Notes under the pieces: generated by a model
The model's input: only the letters and a program-made list of their open reading frames with translations
Told to the model about the DNA's origin: nothing
The model's database searches: none
Program-made: the position numbers and the translations under genes
Shown here: one piece after another, positions 46,301 through 58,981 of the stretch
Layout of the letters: every line of letters starts with the position of its first letter
Position numbering within the stretch: the first letter of the stretch is position 1
Origin: Arthrobotrys musiformis
Taxonomy: Eukaryota > Ascomycota > Orbiliomycetes > Orbiliales > Orbiliaceae
Length of the DNA: 64,000 nucleotides
Assembly (NCBI GenBank): GCA_036971715.1
Contig: JAVHJL010000006.1
Span: 2,480,001 to 2,544,000 of the forward strand
Direction: 5' to 3'

Positions 46301-49300
46301 CTCGGGAAGGATTACACGAACCATAAGATATTGGTAGCGAAGTCATTCGTATGCACCGTACATCGTGCAGCTTATCCAGAACAGCCGTGATTGTATGCTC
46401 CGTCCTGCCGTTCCCTACATTTTCCCATCTCGCCCAATATTGTGTCCGTAGTAAATATTGACATTCATTTCTGGAATTTATGACACTGACATTTCGCTGG
46501 GATGGCACGGAAATGAAAGGCATTTATGGACAAGGAGCTATAAAATGTGCAAACTCGCAGACTTGACAAGGTGTGGTGCGTGGAATCCTATAGACGCACG
46601 GCTATAATGCCTCTGGGCTGCCGCTCTGCCGGATCCACCCTCTGCCCACAAAGCACTGATTGAGAACGATGCGGGGCGACCTCTATTTCGAGGGCACGGA
46701 ATAACCTCATTCCCAATCCGCTAGCTGGTTTTTTTGCAATAGTTAGTACGTCTATATTAGGCGGCATAATTTTTTGAGGAAATAGCCATCTTGGAAGAAC
46801 TTTTTTTACGTCAAAATATCTACTACTATAGAAACCTTCTTTTTAAAAGGGTTTTTTTACCAACGAAGCAAGTTGGCACTTCGGGGACATCTATATGGAA
46901 CTAGGGATCCCGGTTATAGTGCTTTGGCTGCCCCTACATATCCGATAGTTGGGTATATATCGATCTAGGGCAGTGCTACACGTTTTGTCAGACGTTGAGA
47001 GCTGTCACGTTTTCCGTCGCTAGAAATATACCTCCGTCGTATATTGAGATCGCAATCGCAACAGCCCAAGCGCCCTCTTGCTTGTAAATTATGGGTATCA
47101 TTAGATATTACAAAGGATTATTAATCTACCTCCTCTTGGCTTCATATCGGTCCCTGAAGTTTGGTAGATGTTTCTCTACGTATATTGTATAGATATTATA
47201 CATGATCATGGGCTGTCATATCTGAACCTACAGATGTCTGCATCCAGACGGCAGAACTGTCCAATGGGCTTGGTGCCGGGAAGAAGGAAGGGGTGGTTTT
47301 CCAGTTTGTCGTCATTATATCCACACAGTCAATCAGCTAATGTGCACTATAGAGGACGAATTCCACAATCTTGGATCTGCGGATACCAGATTGAACACCG
47401 GCTGCCTAACTGGCAAACCACCAAGGGTCTTTCTATTCAATTTGTTTCTTTTCTTCTTCACTGGTAAGATCAATCAATAAATAGACCTGTCGAACGAAAG
47501 GGGGGAAGTGTTCGACCTCCCGGTCGACTATTCAAAACCCCGGAAAAATTCTGCACGTATACAGGGGAAACCGTGATATTCAAATCAACAAGGCACCTGA
47601 AGTCAATCTGATCAAATTCTAGACTAAAACCCCACCCTGAACCCCAATGTCGGAGCCATGCACTACACGGGAAGGGACCTGCGAGACAACCAGAGCGAGC
47701 GAATTAAAAGAAAAATTCTTTCTTGTGTAGTAGAGAGTAAGAAAGAGGGGCCCCACTGGTTCCGGCCGGTCATGTCATTATGTAACCTTACTTATTGACC
47801 GCGAATGCAACCTTTTCGAGTGCATGCAATGCTCTCTGTCAAAGAAAACACACCCTTGACTATCTTTTACTGTAACACAAAAAAAGAAGGGGGCAAAAAA
47901 GCCACCACTGATATGTGAAGATTGGGCCCATCTATCAATTTTTCCCAAATTTGCGGGGCAAGGAATCTGCTTATTTCTTTCATTTTCCGACTCGTATTTT
48001 TCACTTGGGATTTCTTGTTCGCCACTCGTTGCACTGCATTCACCCCAGATGTTGAATTTTCTGTGTTGTCGAAGCCTCCTCCTGATTCAGATTCGTCGAC
48101 AAGGGCCATCTAGTCGCTGTGGTTTTTCCAGTAATCCATTACAAACATTACAAAGAAACGCCGGAATAATTTTGGGAGCGGTTTCGAGAACTGGCCATTG
48201 AAAGCCCTCGGAGTGGCTTTTCCCCCCGAGACAAAAAGACGTTGACAAGCCGGCCGGGAATTGGGAATAAGCACGCACCAATCTCGCGAATATACTAACG
48301 TTGACTAGCCAGTTAACGGTCAGCCACATTTTTGATAGCTAATATTGGCCGCGAACTAGCTCCATCCGAAGCCTTCGGGCAGTCGAACGGCGGCCTGGAT
48401 TGGATGATGTTGATATCAGGTGATAGTTTAATCTCATTTTCCATCCAGTCATCTAAAGCGCAATATAGCTGACCCGTCTATGCGACGTTTCCAAGTTATT
48501 TTCTTATATATATATAATATTGTGAAATATATGTTATCAAAAGCTTACCAAATCGTATGATATCTATCAATCGTCTGCAATATACGCAAACAGTGTCCAA
48601 GTGGTATGTTAGGGATATATCTGGGAGAAGATAGATATGATATCTACCCGTTTGTTTCCCTCGACCCGGCTGAACAAAACTCGCCATATGACCATCTTCA
48701 AAACTGATCTGAGTGATAGCCTGAGCATCGTCGAGTCTCAGATTCACACAAATTTGAAACGTTTACAAAAGCAATCCGTTTTACTGGAGGCCTGGTGCCG
48801 CACCGTGCAATGGGGTACCCTATCACGGGTACCACGTTTTCTTTGCAAGCTTTGCCCTTGCCGTCTGGTAGACGCCCGTGCATGTTGAGACAAAACACTT
48901 GAGCCGTTATAAACGATCTCTGTTCGACACCTTGTTGATTCTTCTTTTTATAAAACCAGATTTATAACAGGAATTCCGAATTTAGCGGCCCTGTGTAGAG
49001 GAAATTCAAGATGTACCGGTACTTCTTCATCCCCGGATTTCACAATGTGATTGAACCTTCGCGGGGTAGATACCTGGGGGCAGGGCGGGTTCATTTCTTG
49101 AAGAAAAAAAGCCATAAATTTTTGACAGGAAAGCTAGCGCAGGTGATACATGATCATGATGATGCTCGAGCTTTTTTTCAGTACTGTGATTCTTTTGGTG
49201 TTTTGGAGCTAAGCTTGCTAGCGCTAGCTTTGAAATCCGAACTGCATGGTGGTTGGAACTTCGAACCTGCAGATAGTTAACCTCCAACCACGCTAGTGAC

Positions 49301-52300
49301 GAACGAACGAGCGAGCGAGCGAGCGCCCTGACCCGCAATAGTTCATCACAATATATCAATGCACCTCGAAATCACACATCAGAAGTGAATTTCATTCCAA
49401 AAGGTAGCCCTCAGGATACTTCGTATTGCACCCAGGTTTGCCTCTTCCGCCTCGTACTCGGTCTGACGAAATACACGGAATATGCAATCTCGCGACTTTA
49501 TCCATATTCCCCCCGCCCCATCCTCTCACTCTCTCCGTTCCGTTCCCGCATAACCAAAAACGACACTAACGATAGAAAACCACAGTAATTGCAAGCCACC
49601 CTATTTGCGCACAGACTCACATGCTGGAAAAACATATAAGAAACCTGAGGCTCCCTCGGTTATCTTACCCAGAACACTAATCTTGAAGCTTAGCACCTTT
49701 CATTTCCAAAACTCATAATATTCACAAGCCAGAAATCGAAGTCTTCGACTATACGCAGGACACACCAAAGAAAAAGTGATTTTTCTTTCTAGTTATTCTC
49801 CACATTTTCCCCAACATACGCTATGTAACTACACAAAACTTGGGGTTCTTTTTTCGATTTTCCGCTCCATGCCGCCTCCGCATATTTCAGAACTCCAGGT
49901 TTTTTTTTGTTTTTTTCCCTGGGGTCTCGCTTTTTTTGTGATATCGTACGATCGTGTGATCTTCAAACCCATGAGGATCAAATCATTGTCTAAGCGATCG
50001 ACCCAGGCCCTAGCTGTAAGGCGTATCACGTATTCAAAGCCCAGTGGAGAAACCCGGATTGATGATTCCGAGATATCGGGAAAGTGAAGGGGGAGCCGTC
50101 AAGGACCGCATGCAATGGCTAGAATGCTAGCAAGAAATGCCAAAACTGGAGATGCGGGGTATACGGCCACCGTGCTGGTCTAGAAACCTGGGGACAGGAA
50201 GAAAAAAAAATGACGCCCTTGAGGAAGTTTACCCTTAGACCCTCTCGTCGTTCCGTGGTAATCACCTGGGCGTTTTTTTTTTACTTTCGCAATTTTTTTT
50301 GCCATGCAGATATCGTTGCATGGAATGCACGGCAGTTGCACGGGGTTGAAGGGGTACTGCATGGCGATTTGCTTGCTCATGGATTGCAATATTTGATTCC
50401 GTCTGATATCTATATCTCACATGATATATACCCAGTTATCTTCAATTTTGATAGATGAGAGTGAGCAGAGAGGGCTCGAGTGCCACTCCAATTATTAAGT
50501 TATACATTATTATAATTTTAACTTTCCATTCATCGGTATGTCCCGATCGAATAGTGGAACCAAAATACCTGCCGCAGCATAATGCCGTGGTTCGCCATGG
50601 CGTAGAAATATATTCCAGTCAGCTTGAACTTTATCTGATTTTTTTTTTTTCTGGGCATGTCGTTCGGTATTTCAAAAAGCTGGAGTTCTTAACGGGTTTT
50701 GGGTATATATGTGCATATACGCCATGCACGGGACTCGTAGCTCGTACGTAGAATGATCCTAAGAAACAGAGCTAGAGAGCTTAAGCTAGAGCATAATGCG
50801 CTCCGCACTATTGGACAAAACGTGTGCCCGCAGACAGGATACTAGTAGAAAAAAACCGCGGAGGCCTCTTACCCGGATTTACATTATTAATGTGTCTATC
50901 ACATGATATCACATCTTTCTTTTAATATCTTTTTGAACCTAAACTTCTTGAAACTGAGTGGATTCAATCCAAAAGGTTTTCCTTTTCCTAGTCTCGAGCT
51001 CGTAAAAGCCCCCCCAACAGGATCCGACTCATGGACTCAATATAGAATATCGAATATCGAGCTCTTCATTTGATTCCTCTCTTTCTTTTCCCATGCATAT
51101 GCGCCTATCATCTCCACAATCAAACGTCTGGAATGGAACAAAACTGTCAGCATATCTTCGCAACCGTGAACCGTGCCGACGGCCACGCAAGTTTACGAGA
51201 CCACATTATGTTCACTCAATCACATGGTATACAAAACCCATCGACCATTTCCACTCACTTCAATGCAAAATGCGATACACCAAACGCCACCATAGTAGAT
51301 TAAGAAACCCATATTAACCAAAAAGAAAAATGACCCAACCTCCTCAAGCTCAGTGTATTCCAAATGCGCTGCCCTCCCTCAAAATCCCCCCAAAAAACCA
51401 CACACCCACACAACTAAAACCCATTCAACAACATCTACACGTGAAAATACGCACGTAATTTATAATATATTAGACCGTACGAACCAAACCACCCGCATAA
51501 CCACTTACACAACCTCGCAAAAAAAGTGTGATTCCTATGCGACGCCCCATGGGGTTTTCTTAGTCCCTTTCACCCGGCACGGCTGGTGAATTCTTTTTTG
51601 ACAGTTCCTGCTGTTCTTTTTTTCGACCGGCTAGCGGGCGTATATGCACTACCCCCTCCTCTTGCAGATGTCATATCGCCCTGACTGCTTCGAAAAAACA
51701 CCCCTTGATGCCTTACCTTTGCATTACTCGCAGGAACGCAACATGAAAGGACCATGAGCTTGTAAACCATGTGGTCGACTATACGCCCTCATGCTAGGAA
51801 TTGCGCAAAAAGCCAGAAACCTCGAGGGGAAGAAAGAAAGAAACCCATGTATGTTGAGAGCCTAGCCATATGCCATGAGAGATCCCCGTTATTTCCTGCA
51901 TGACTCGATTTTATACGATGGGATTTTCTGTCAACGGTCAACCCCCGATTTTTCTTCAAAGGAGTTAACGTTACTGCGGGGAGATTCTAAGACCGGTCAC
52001 GAGAAAAAAAGCGAAGAGGATGAGGTTTACGGCAGACCGCCGTATACGTAGCTCTCATCCCCATCGGTAATGAATCTCAACCATATGCAAATTCCCCAAC
52101 CTTTTACTCCGGATCCAATACTCCCGGTGGCTTTTTTGTTCCACTTTTTGACTTTTAGATCTCCCCTTTTTCCTTTAACATCTGATCGCAGAATATCCGT
52201 AGACGAATAAAAACAAAAACACCTCGTTAACTCCGCCATCATGATCACCGTAGACGCCTTCCATTCGGCTTTCAGCGAATACGACGTTACAAAAAATCCA

Positions 52301-52814
52301 CATGTAAAAGACTCTCCGAACGTAGAACCGCGGGATGTAATAAGGATAATTCATTAGTGTATGTATATCGTTCCAAAAACAAAAAGGAAAAAGAGCTCAT
52401 CAAGGTCGTAACTAAGGAGAAAAAAAGAAACAAAGAGATATCCGACTAACAGGTGCCATTACTTTTTTTTTTGTCGTTTCCAACTCCCATCGTGTATGCC
52501 ACCTCACCGCCTCCCAGAAAGATTCCAAAAACCACGCAGATAAAAGAGGAAAAGTAAAAGGAACGCCCTTCTATGCCAAACATGGACAGGAAAATGAAGA
52601 AAGCAAAACTGATCTATAGTACATTCGTAACTCTCAAAAATGATAAAAACTTTGTGGGGTATGTTATGTCGATAGCCTTTTTTTGTTCGGTGTCGTAAAT
52701 ATCGCTTGCTGGAACCAAAGATAAGAAAGCAGCCGGTGGTAATAAAAGTGTTAAGTAGGGTTAATATATATACGATTGAGAAGCGAAGGTTCGGTTTTTG
52801 TTCGTCAATCTGAT
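43304..52814. other. 9.5-kb region without a supportable gene
   Basis: Composition is mixed, with many A and T runs, and all open frames are under about 135 codons. The longest minus-strand frame (46122-46523, 133 codons, no domain) is the best gene candidate and remains weak. A short GAGC tandem lies at about 49305-49324. No long terminal repeats, transposase or polymerase motifs were seen. Long non-coding RNAs or large regulatory regions cannot be excluded. Confidence 0.5.
46122..46523 (-). CDS. Weak hypothetical ORF
   Basis: An open frame of 133 codons beginning MPFISVPSQRNVSV, with no recognisable domain, signal peptide or obvious splice structure. It is listed only as the longest frame in the surrounding 9.5 kb; it may be chance. 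Confidence 0.15.
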   Translation of the reverse strand: MPFISVPSQRNVSVINSRNECQYLLRTQYWARWENVGNGRTEHTITAVLDKLHDVRCIRMTSLPISYGSCNPSRDNLIYQVKNVRYERISDTTQRTCCSQTPFYFSESQLTAGSSGAGGFCKKKLENLLVGIN

Positions 52815-54083
52815 TTAAAGCTTTGCGTGGTCCACGATCTCCTGGAATAAGGTTTCGGGGAGTTGTGGCATCAGCTTCATGACGGAGCTGATGACTTCAC
52901 GCGCTTTGAGTGGTGGGAACTGGCGAAGATGTTTCATGGGACTATAAGGCTTATTAGTTCCGAGTGTCCTTCAGTGTATGGTATTGTAGGGATGGTTAAC
53001 TACCTTTGCATCTCCATCAATTCGTCCTTCATCATGAGTACCTGCGCAACCACGCAGATGATGTTCAAGTATGGTCCGTACGCAATCAAGAAGTCCCACA
53101 AGACGCAGACCTCAGGCAGAGGAGGGGTGCATGCCGAGAAGGTCATGACGGCTAGTTTTACAACGTTAGTGTATATTCGCCAATGAACTAAATTCCATCG
53201 ATAGAACTTACAAGGGAAAGCATATAACTTCGCCAACAAGCCCTTCCCTTCCAGATAGCTAAACAACTCTTCGTCTACCGCCTCCAACACCGAATCGACA
53301 AGCTTAAGTCCCCTATGCACGCCATCGAGCGTCGGCCTCGTGTACGCCGGACACTCTTGTACCAAAAACGTCTGGAAAAGCGCAAACGCCTCATGCTCGC
53401 TTCTCGCAGCATACATGAACGGCGCAGCAATGACGTTCATGCCTTGTACGTAGTGACTAGTATCCCTGCTCCTGGTCGCAGCTTCACGGGAGAGGACGTA
53501 ACAATTCAAAAGTCGGGTCAAAGATGCCTCCGAGACTTTGCGGTGAAAGAGGGGGTCGGTGGCTAGGGTTCTGAAGGTGTCATCGCGGATTTTGGAGTAT
53601 GACTGAGATGGGCCTTTGTGCACGAGTCTGAGGTATTGCGAGGCGGAGAGAGGTTCGACGCCTAGCAGTATTGACCAGATGTATATTCGGAATGCAGACT
53701 ATTTCGTTAATTTTAGTTAGTTGATATCCCTAAAAACAAAGATCGATAGATAATGCCTAGCGTACCATTCCATCTGTATCCGCCGGTATACCCTCCGTCA
53801 AGATTAGATATCGTAGGTCCTTCAAAGCCTGAGCTATATTCGACGGCTCCCTGCCAAGGAGCAAGGCAATAGGATGATTCGATCCATGATGCAGACGGCT
53901 GGGAGTCCCCGGATTCGTCAGAGGAGTCGTGATGGTAGTCCTGCTGCTGATAGAAGTCTGAGACGACAGCAACCTATCGGCCCCGGGTCTCGAAGAACTC
54001 CCACTTTCTCTAGATTTCGTCGAAGCGTAACCGCTGGATATTTGCGATGACCTGTTCCTGGGCAGGGGAGAGCTTGAAGGCAT
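52815..54083 (-). CDS. BUB2: TBC-domain GTPase-activating protein, Bub2/Cdc16 type
   Basis: Exons 53766-54083, 53212-53698, 53004-53151 and 52815-52941 with introns of 67, 60 and 62 nt give 359 residues. The first 60 residues are Ser/Thr-rich; the TBC domain follows. The catalytic arginine finger is in KIRDDTFRT and the glutamine finger in HYVQGMNV. The sequence then runs ECPAYTRPTLDGVHRGLKLVD, YAFPSVMTFSACTPPLPEV and LNIICVVAQVLMMKDEL to a C-terminus SPMKHLRQFPP, all in the order of yeast Bub2. With Bfa1 it inactivates the Tem1/Spg1 GTPase at spindle poles, restraining mitotic exit or septation until the spindle is placed. The start at 54083 is the ATG of MPSSSPL; the frame is open upstream, so an earlier start cannot be excluded. 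Confidence 0.92.
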
Positions 54084-54527
54084 GTTGGGAGTCTGTGGTC
54101 GGGAGATTGCCAGACCAGCTGGCTTTGTGGCGATGTCGGGGGATAGCAGTGTCTTCCCTCCTTTGCCTTCCCTCCGGTCGTTTTTCCTCCAAAAAAAGAA
54201 CAGCTTCACAGTTCGGGAGTCCTCCGCTGTCAGCGATCGAGAAAACCACGGTGTCGGGTCCGGGCGGGAATCGTTATGACGTCTGGTTCGGGCAGGGTCG
54301 AAGGAAAGGAGAGGTTGAAAAGGAATGTGGGTGATGCCGTGGCCTGGTCGATTGGGGCCTGGCAGGGAAGAGAAAAGCGAGTGGAAAATATGTTTGTTCG
54401 AAAGAATTCCTTCCTTCGCTTGCAACTGCTCTGTTGAAACCTCCACCTTGCCTCCAAAACCATCCTCACCATCGCGTCGACATAACCACCTTCGTTCCGA
54501 CTTCACTTCCGTAACCAGAAGAGAGCA
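54084..54527. promoter_or_regulatory. Divergent promoter region BUB2 / EAF6
   Basis: Only 444 bp separate the two start codons, which face away from each other. Minus-strand frames here (to 55016) are extensions of the BUB2 frame and overlap EAF6; they are probably leader or shadow. Confidence 0.6.
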
Positions 54528-55085
54528 ATGGGCGCTGTCGGTACGCCCTCCTCCGCCGGTCCGATGGCCTCGGCGGCTTCGAGAGACCAATACGAGACTC
54601 TGCGGAAGCAGCTGCGGGACCTCATCGCCAAGAAGAAACACTCCGATAAACTCCTCGAGACCCTCGAAGACCATATCTACAAGTACGAAACCACATACCT
54701 CGAGGAGACCCAGAATGGAAACATCGTCCGTGGGTTCGACAACTACATCAAGGGTACTGTCGCTCGTCGACGGGCAAATATCACCGATCAGGATCGAATC
54801 TTCTCGAGCAGTAGTTATAGCTACATGAAGAGTCGCGAGGAAGGGAGTAACAACGGGACTCCATCGGGGAGTGTGCCGCCGGAATCGGCTACTTCGGCGT
54901 CGACACCTGGTTTCTCCAAGGGCGGGAGCAACAGTGCTCTGCTGAAGAAGTCTGCCAGTGCGCTGAAGAAGAAGCGTAAGGGTGGTGTCGCAGCAGACGA
55001 GGACTCGGAGAGCCATTCAGAGATCGAAACTCCGGGACCGAAACGGGTTAGAATATCGTTTTCGGGCCAGAATAGCGACAAGTGA
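54528..55085 (+). CDS. EAF6: Chromatin modification-related protein EAF6
   Basis: Intron-free frame of 185 residues from the ATG at 54528. The core at about residues 20-97 matches the Eaf6 family: a coiled coil (YETLRKQLRDLIAKKKHSDKLL), then ETLEDHIYKYETTYLEET, then GNIVRGFDNYIKG and ITDQDRIFSSSS. A disordered Ser/Gly-rich tail ends in a basic cluster (LKKKRKG), a likely nuclear signal, and PKRVRISFSG. Eaf6 is a small shared subunit of the NuA4 and NuA3 histone acetyltransferase complexes in the nucleus. Confidence 0.93.
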   Translation: MGAVGTPSSAGPMASAASRDQYETLRKQLRDLIAKKKHSDKLLETLEDHIYKYETTYLEETQNGNIVRGFDNYIKGTVARRRANITDQDRIFSSSSYSYMKSREEGSNNGTPSGSVPPESATSASTPGFSKGGSNSALLKKSASALKKKRKGGVAADEDSESHSEIETPGPKRVRISFSGQNSDK

Positions 55086-55648
55086 AAGGATCTATCATAT
55101 CCTGGGAGGGTCATAGAACTCGGATCGGGACCAAACCAAACATAATACATCGATCTACGTTACATACATACGACGTTACACCAGTTCGTTCGAATAGACG
55201 GCTGTTTTTTTCACCATTCATCGGATACCATGTACACTTAGCCATATCTCTCTCTACGACTACAACTACAACTACAACTACAACTACGATTTGGATTCTA
55301 GGCAGCGTGCGCAAATAGGAAGGCGGGATTATTGGCGTTTTGCGGTTTTCATTGGAGGTCAAACTTTCTGTTCTCACGATTATGTCGTGATAATTATTGT
55401 CTTTATATCTTGTAACTAGATAATCTGTCTGCTTCCTAGCCTAACTTTGGTAGGCTGGGTACAAGACAAGTAGATAATCTCAATACACCCAAATACTTAT
55501 TCTCATAAATCCTTCTGTTTCTGCGTATATATATGTGCATGGTTGATTCTAAAATATGAACATGCAAGCAAAAGTATAGTGATGCAGTGTGCCAGAACGC
55601 CGATTTATCGCTGATATCAATGTCAACTTCGTGCCCCCCCGTATACAA
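55086..55648. other. Intergenic region between EAF6 and FAN1 (convergent)
   Basis: 3' flanks of both genes. An ACTACA hexamer microsatellite lies at about 55257-55289. No gene seen. Confidence 0.5.
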
Positions 55649-57985
55649 TCAAGTAGATACCTTCCCACCAACAGCATGACAAAGCTCTGTCTCCACCCCA
55701 GCCCCAGTAAGCACATCAATCCAAACTCTCTGTGTGTCACTCAACCGATCATTCTCGCTCTTCACCTCCACAAACTTCGCCTTCTTCCCCTCATAATCCC
55801 ATAAAAACAGATCAGGCATCCCGCTGCTCCTCTGCTGGTACTCCTGACACAGCACTTTGCATATCACACTGAGCGTCTCCCCTCCAAGACACTCTACGAC
55901 CTCGCATAACTCGTCTATATCGAATTTCCAGTCCAGGCCTATGACACAGGTTTGGCGATCTACCTCCCTTTTCCAGACGTCCCTCACGATGTCAACGCCG
56001 CCGTTGTTCGAGATTTCCATTAGGCGGTGGTTTATCTCGCTTATGCGGCAGACGTAGAACGAATCCGTGTGGAGGTCTAACGGACATGTTTGGAATTCTG
56101 TCTGGAAGATGTTCGGGAGCGGGAGGAATAGTATGTCGTACATCAGATACGCAAAGATGGTCTTTACGATCCCGCCTTCGCAATGGAATCCCTTCCATCC
56201 TTCGGTGCGGTATTGCGCCAGACACATTTCTTCCACGCTTCCTTCTTCCCCCGATGGCAGTTTCCAGATAGTTTTCTGACCTGGTTGAGCCGGGGCGGGA
56301 GGGATGATTCTTTGCCCTGTGATAGTTCGAGTTGTGGGTTTCTTCAGCGTCCAGACCCAGATATGTTGTAGACGCATCGGGGTGTTTAGTTTTTTTTCCA
56401 GTTTTGTGATGCGTTTTTGCAGGTCGTAGTGGTAGATTATGTGTGTATCTGGGTCTTCTAGTCCCCGTTCGCAGGTGTTTAGCGCAGTACGCAGCCAGAG
56501 GCGTTTACTCCCCGTCGAAGCATCATGGAAGTAATGTTCTTCTATCAACGCTAATCTCTGATACCACGCTCCCCGTCTGGACGGATGATACAGTCTCTGC
56601 GATAGTAGCGCCAACAGTATTGTTCTTTCGCGCTCATAATCTTTCTGTCGGGAGATGGCGTAGACGCCTTTATGTACGAGACGGGTGTACACCCACCCCG
56701 GTGAGAACCGTCGGAGATATATCTCCTCCACTTCGTCACTTTTACCCTCCGCGCAATAGCGTTCCCAGGGGGTATATACCGATTCCATTATCTCTATTAC
56801 TTTAAGCAAATCTTCCTTCGTGGGCACGTTCTCGAGAATCTCGTCGACCTGTGACTGAAGTTTTAATGCGTGCTCGAAGTCTACCAAGGCCGTTCGGGTA
56901 GGGAATATATTGGCAGTACGGCAGACAAAGTAAGATGGGAAATTCCGCTTCATTATCCTGGCGAGGATTAATGTCGTCAATGATTTCTCCGTCCATTCTG
57001 TAGAACGGTAGAAGACTAAATGCACCCGGGCGAATAATGTAACCACGGAGTCCGTAAGCCGGATGCAAGGTCCCGTTATAGAGAGTATTTTGGAAACGAT
57101 GGATTTCGTCCTGATATCACTGTTATTATTATTATTGCTAAACCCCAGTCGACCATCGAGGACGTTGAGGCTGCCCTGACTGACGCAGCTTTTTCGTAAC
57201 GCGGTGATAAGTTGTGCTTTATTCCCGCCCACTATTTTCGCTTCCCTCGTGATGGTTTTTAGTTCCTCAACTGTAAGCATGGAGGCTGCTTCTTCTATCG
57301 TTGTTATTTCGGATTCGTTTTGCGCGAAGAATACGGAGGGGGATTGAAGTGTAGCACAGGCGGATGGCATGTCTTTTATATCGTAGAAGTAGCCCAGTTT
57401 TTGGATTCGAAACCAGGCGCTCGTTTTGCGGAGGAACAAGCGAACGTATCTATTATATTTTCGTTAGGTTATATTCCATCTCCGTTATGATATCATTGAA
57501 TGGCGGGAAGGGGAGGGGACATACAAATACTGCGCCTCGTACTCTAACCGCCTATACCTCTCGAAAACCGCATGCTCTGCTTCATCGAACAGATACCCTT
57601 CCTCTTCCAATACCGTATCTAACGCCAGATTGAACGCATCGACGTAGATGCTCGATTTCCTCGGTCCCGAGTTTTCCTCACGGGTTATGGCTTCTTGATC
57701 TGTCAATTCCGGCAAGGAACTTTCGAGACCGGTGAATTCGTCGTCTTTGTCCAGTTGTGACGGTGGTGGTTCATCTGCCCCTCCTTCTACCCCTCCTGGC
57801 CCCGGCGAGGAAGAGGAAGAGGAGGATTCAGCAAGACCTAACAGACGGGGTGAGAATTTGACAGTATCATTGTCATCTGGGGGCGTATCGATATCATTGA
57901 ATACCACCCGCGCACGTTTCGAATCCCGTCTTGAAGGCGACGACGGCGGGCTTGCCGCTATTGGGTTCGCTTTGCGGATTGACAT
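55649..57985 (-). CDS. FAN1: FAN1-type structure-specific nuclease (VRR-NUC)
   Basis: Exons 57525-57985 and 55649-57449 with a 75-nt intron (GTATGT to AATAG, branch CTAAC) give 753 residues. The junction restores YEAQYLYVRLFLRKTSAWFRI, where the family is conserved, and gives the true ATG at 57985. The N-terminal 120 residues are acidic and disordered. A SAP-like segment (LTVEELKTITREAKIVGGNKAQLITALRK) follows, then a helical TPR-like middle. The C-terminal VRR-NUC domain has the PD-(D/E)xK core GMPDLFLW, KFVEVKSENDRLSDTQRVWI. FAN1 cuts flaps and crosslinked DNA in interstrand crosslink repair, in the nucleus. Fungal members lack the vertebrate ubiquitin-binding finger, as here. Confidence 0.93.
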
Positions 57986-58981
57986 TACAATTCCTTTCTC
58001 TATCGTCCATCTAACTAAAGCTTAAAGAAATTGATTCCGGCTGCGACTACAGCTTTCGAGAGAGTGGACGTTAGGACATTGTCTTTGTCGTATATCATAC
58101 CAATACCGAGGATCCGGCCTCGTGTTGCAGAGTTGCTTCTTCAGCTGGCATTTGATATCGATACACAATGCGGGTTTGTATCAAAACAACGTCGCGTAAA
58201 GTGGATTTTATCCTAGCAACAGCTCGCGTTCTAATTTTTCAGCTTGTTTTAGTTAACCTTAACGTTAAGACTCACAGTTCAGCCTCGGCTTCGATTGTAA
58301 TTGGTAGACTGTCGAAGCTAGCTGGGTGAGACACCGACAACGCACAAAATGCAACACTGGCGGTTTTCTGATTCCCTTTTTCGAATATGATATTCTCATT
58401 TCTACGTCATAGTGCACTATTACTTAATTAAAATCGATACTTACTCGGATAGTAACACTAATGTACAGACAGTTAAGTCTACTTCAAAGTGTATTTTTGA
58501 TAGGGAGTGTACATATATGGTACCATCTCCAGCCCATTTCTGCAATTCCCTCCTAACTTTGCTCTATAGATTAACATGCTCTCACACGCCCAGCTCATGG
58601 CTAAGCTGGTCAAGCACCATATGGGGGTCTTAGCATACCATCCAGCTTATAATAGCTGGCTTGCTTGACCTGCCATATGGCTATTGCATGGCCTGTATAG
58701 GTATTATAACCGAATGTGTGAGAAGATTCATGTGGAAGAATGTCAATTGACGTTGAATCCACGCCATGTTACACAGCACATTACTATGAGGATTCCATCC
58801 CAGTCTCCCGGGCAATTACAATCGAAGCTGCGGGACATTGTCACACAGGCCCAGATACTTTATAAGAGACTTACGTATTCATGCAGCAGATATATAAAGT
58901 CTATTATATATTCAATATCAGACTTCCTCCTCCTCCCCTCCTCCTCCTCCTCCTCCTCCCCACTAGTGACACTCAGCAATC
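57986..58981. other. Intergenic region upstream of FAN1 and the 59-kb gene
   Basis: Divergent genes flank this kilobase, so both promoters lie in it. A short hairpin CCAGCT-TATAAT-AGCTGG is at 58642-58659, and a TCC microsatellite at about 58925-58958 lies just before the next ATG. Confidence 0.5.

Noticed and set aside
46865..46905. CACTTCGGGGACATC resembling the 5' stem of U6 snRNA
   Set aside because: The invariant ACAGAGAAGATTAGC core does not follow, so no U6 gene.
58599..58685. Inverted repeat with GGTCAAGC / GCTTGACC and a small hairpin
   Set aside because: Arms are short and imperfect with no target-site duplication; too weak to call a MITE.
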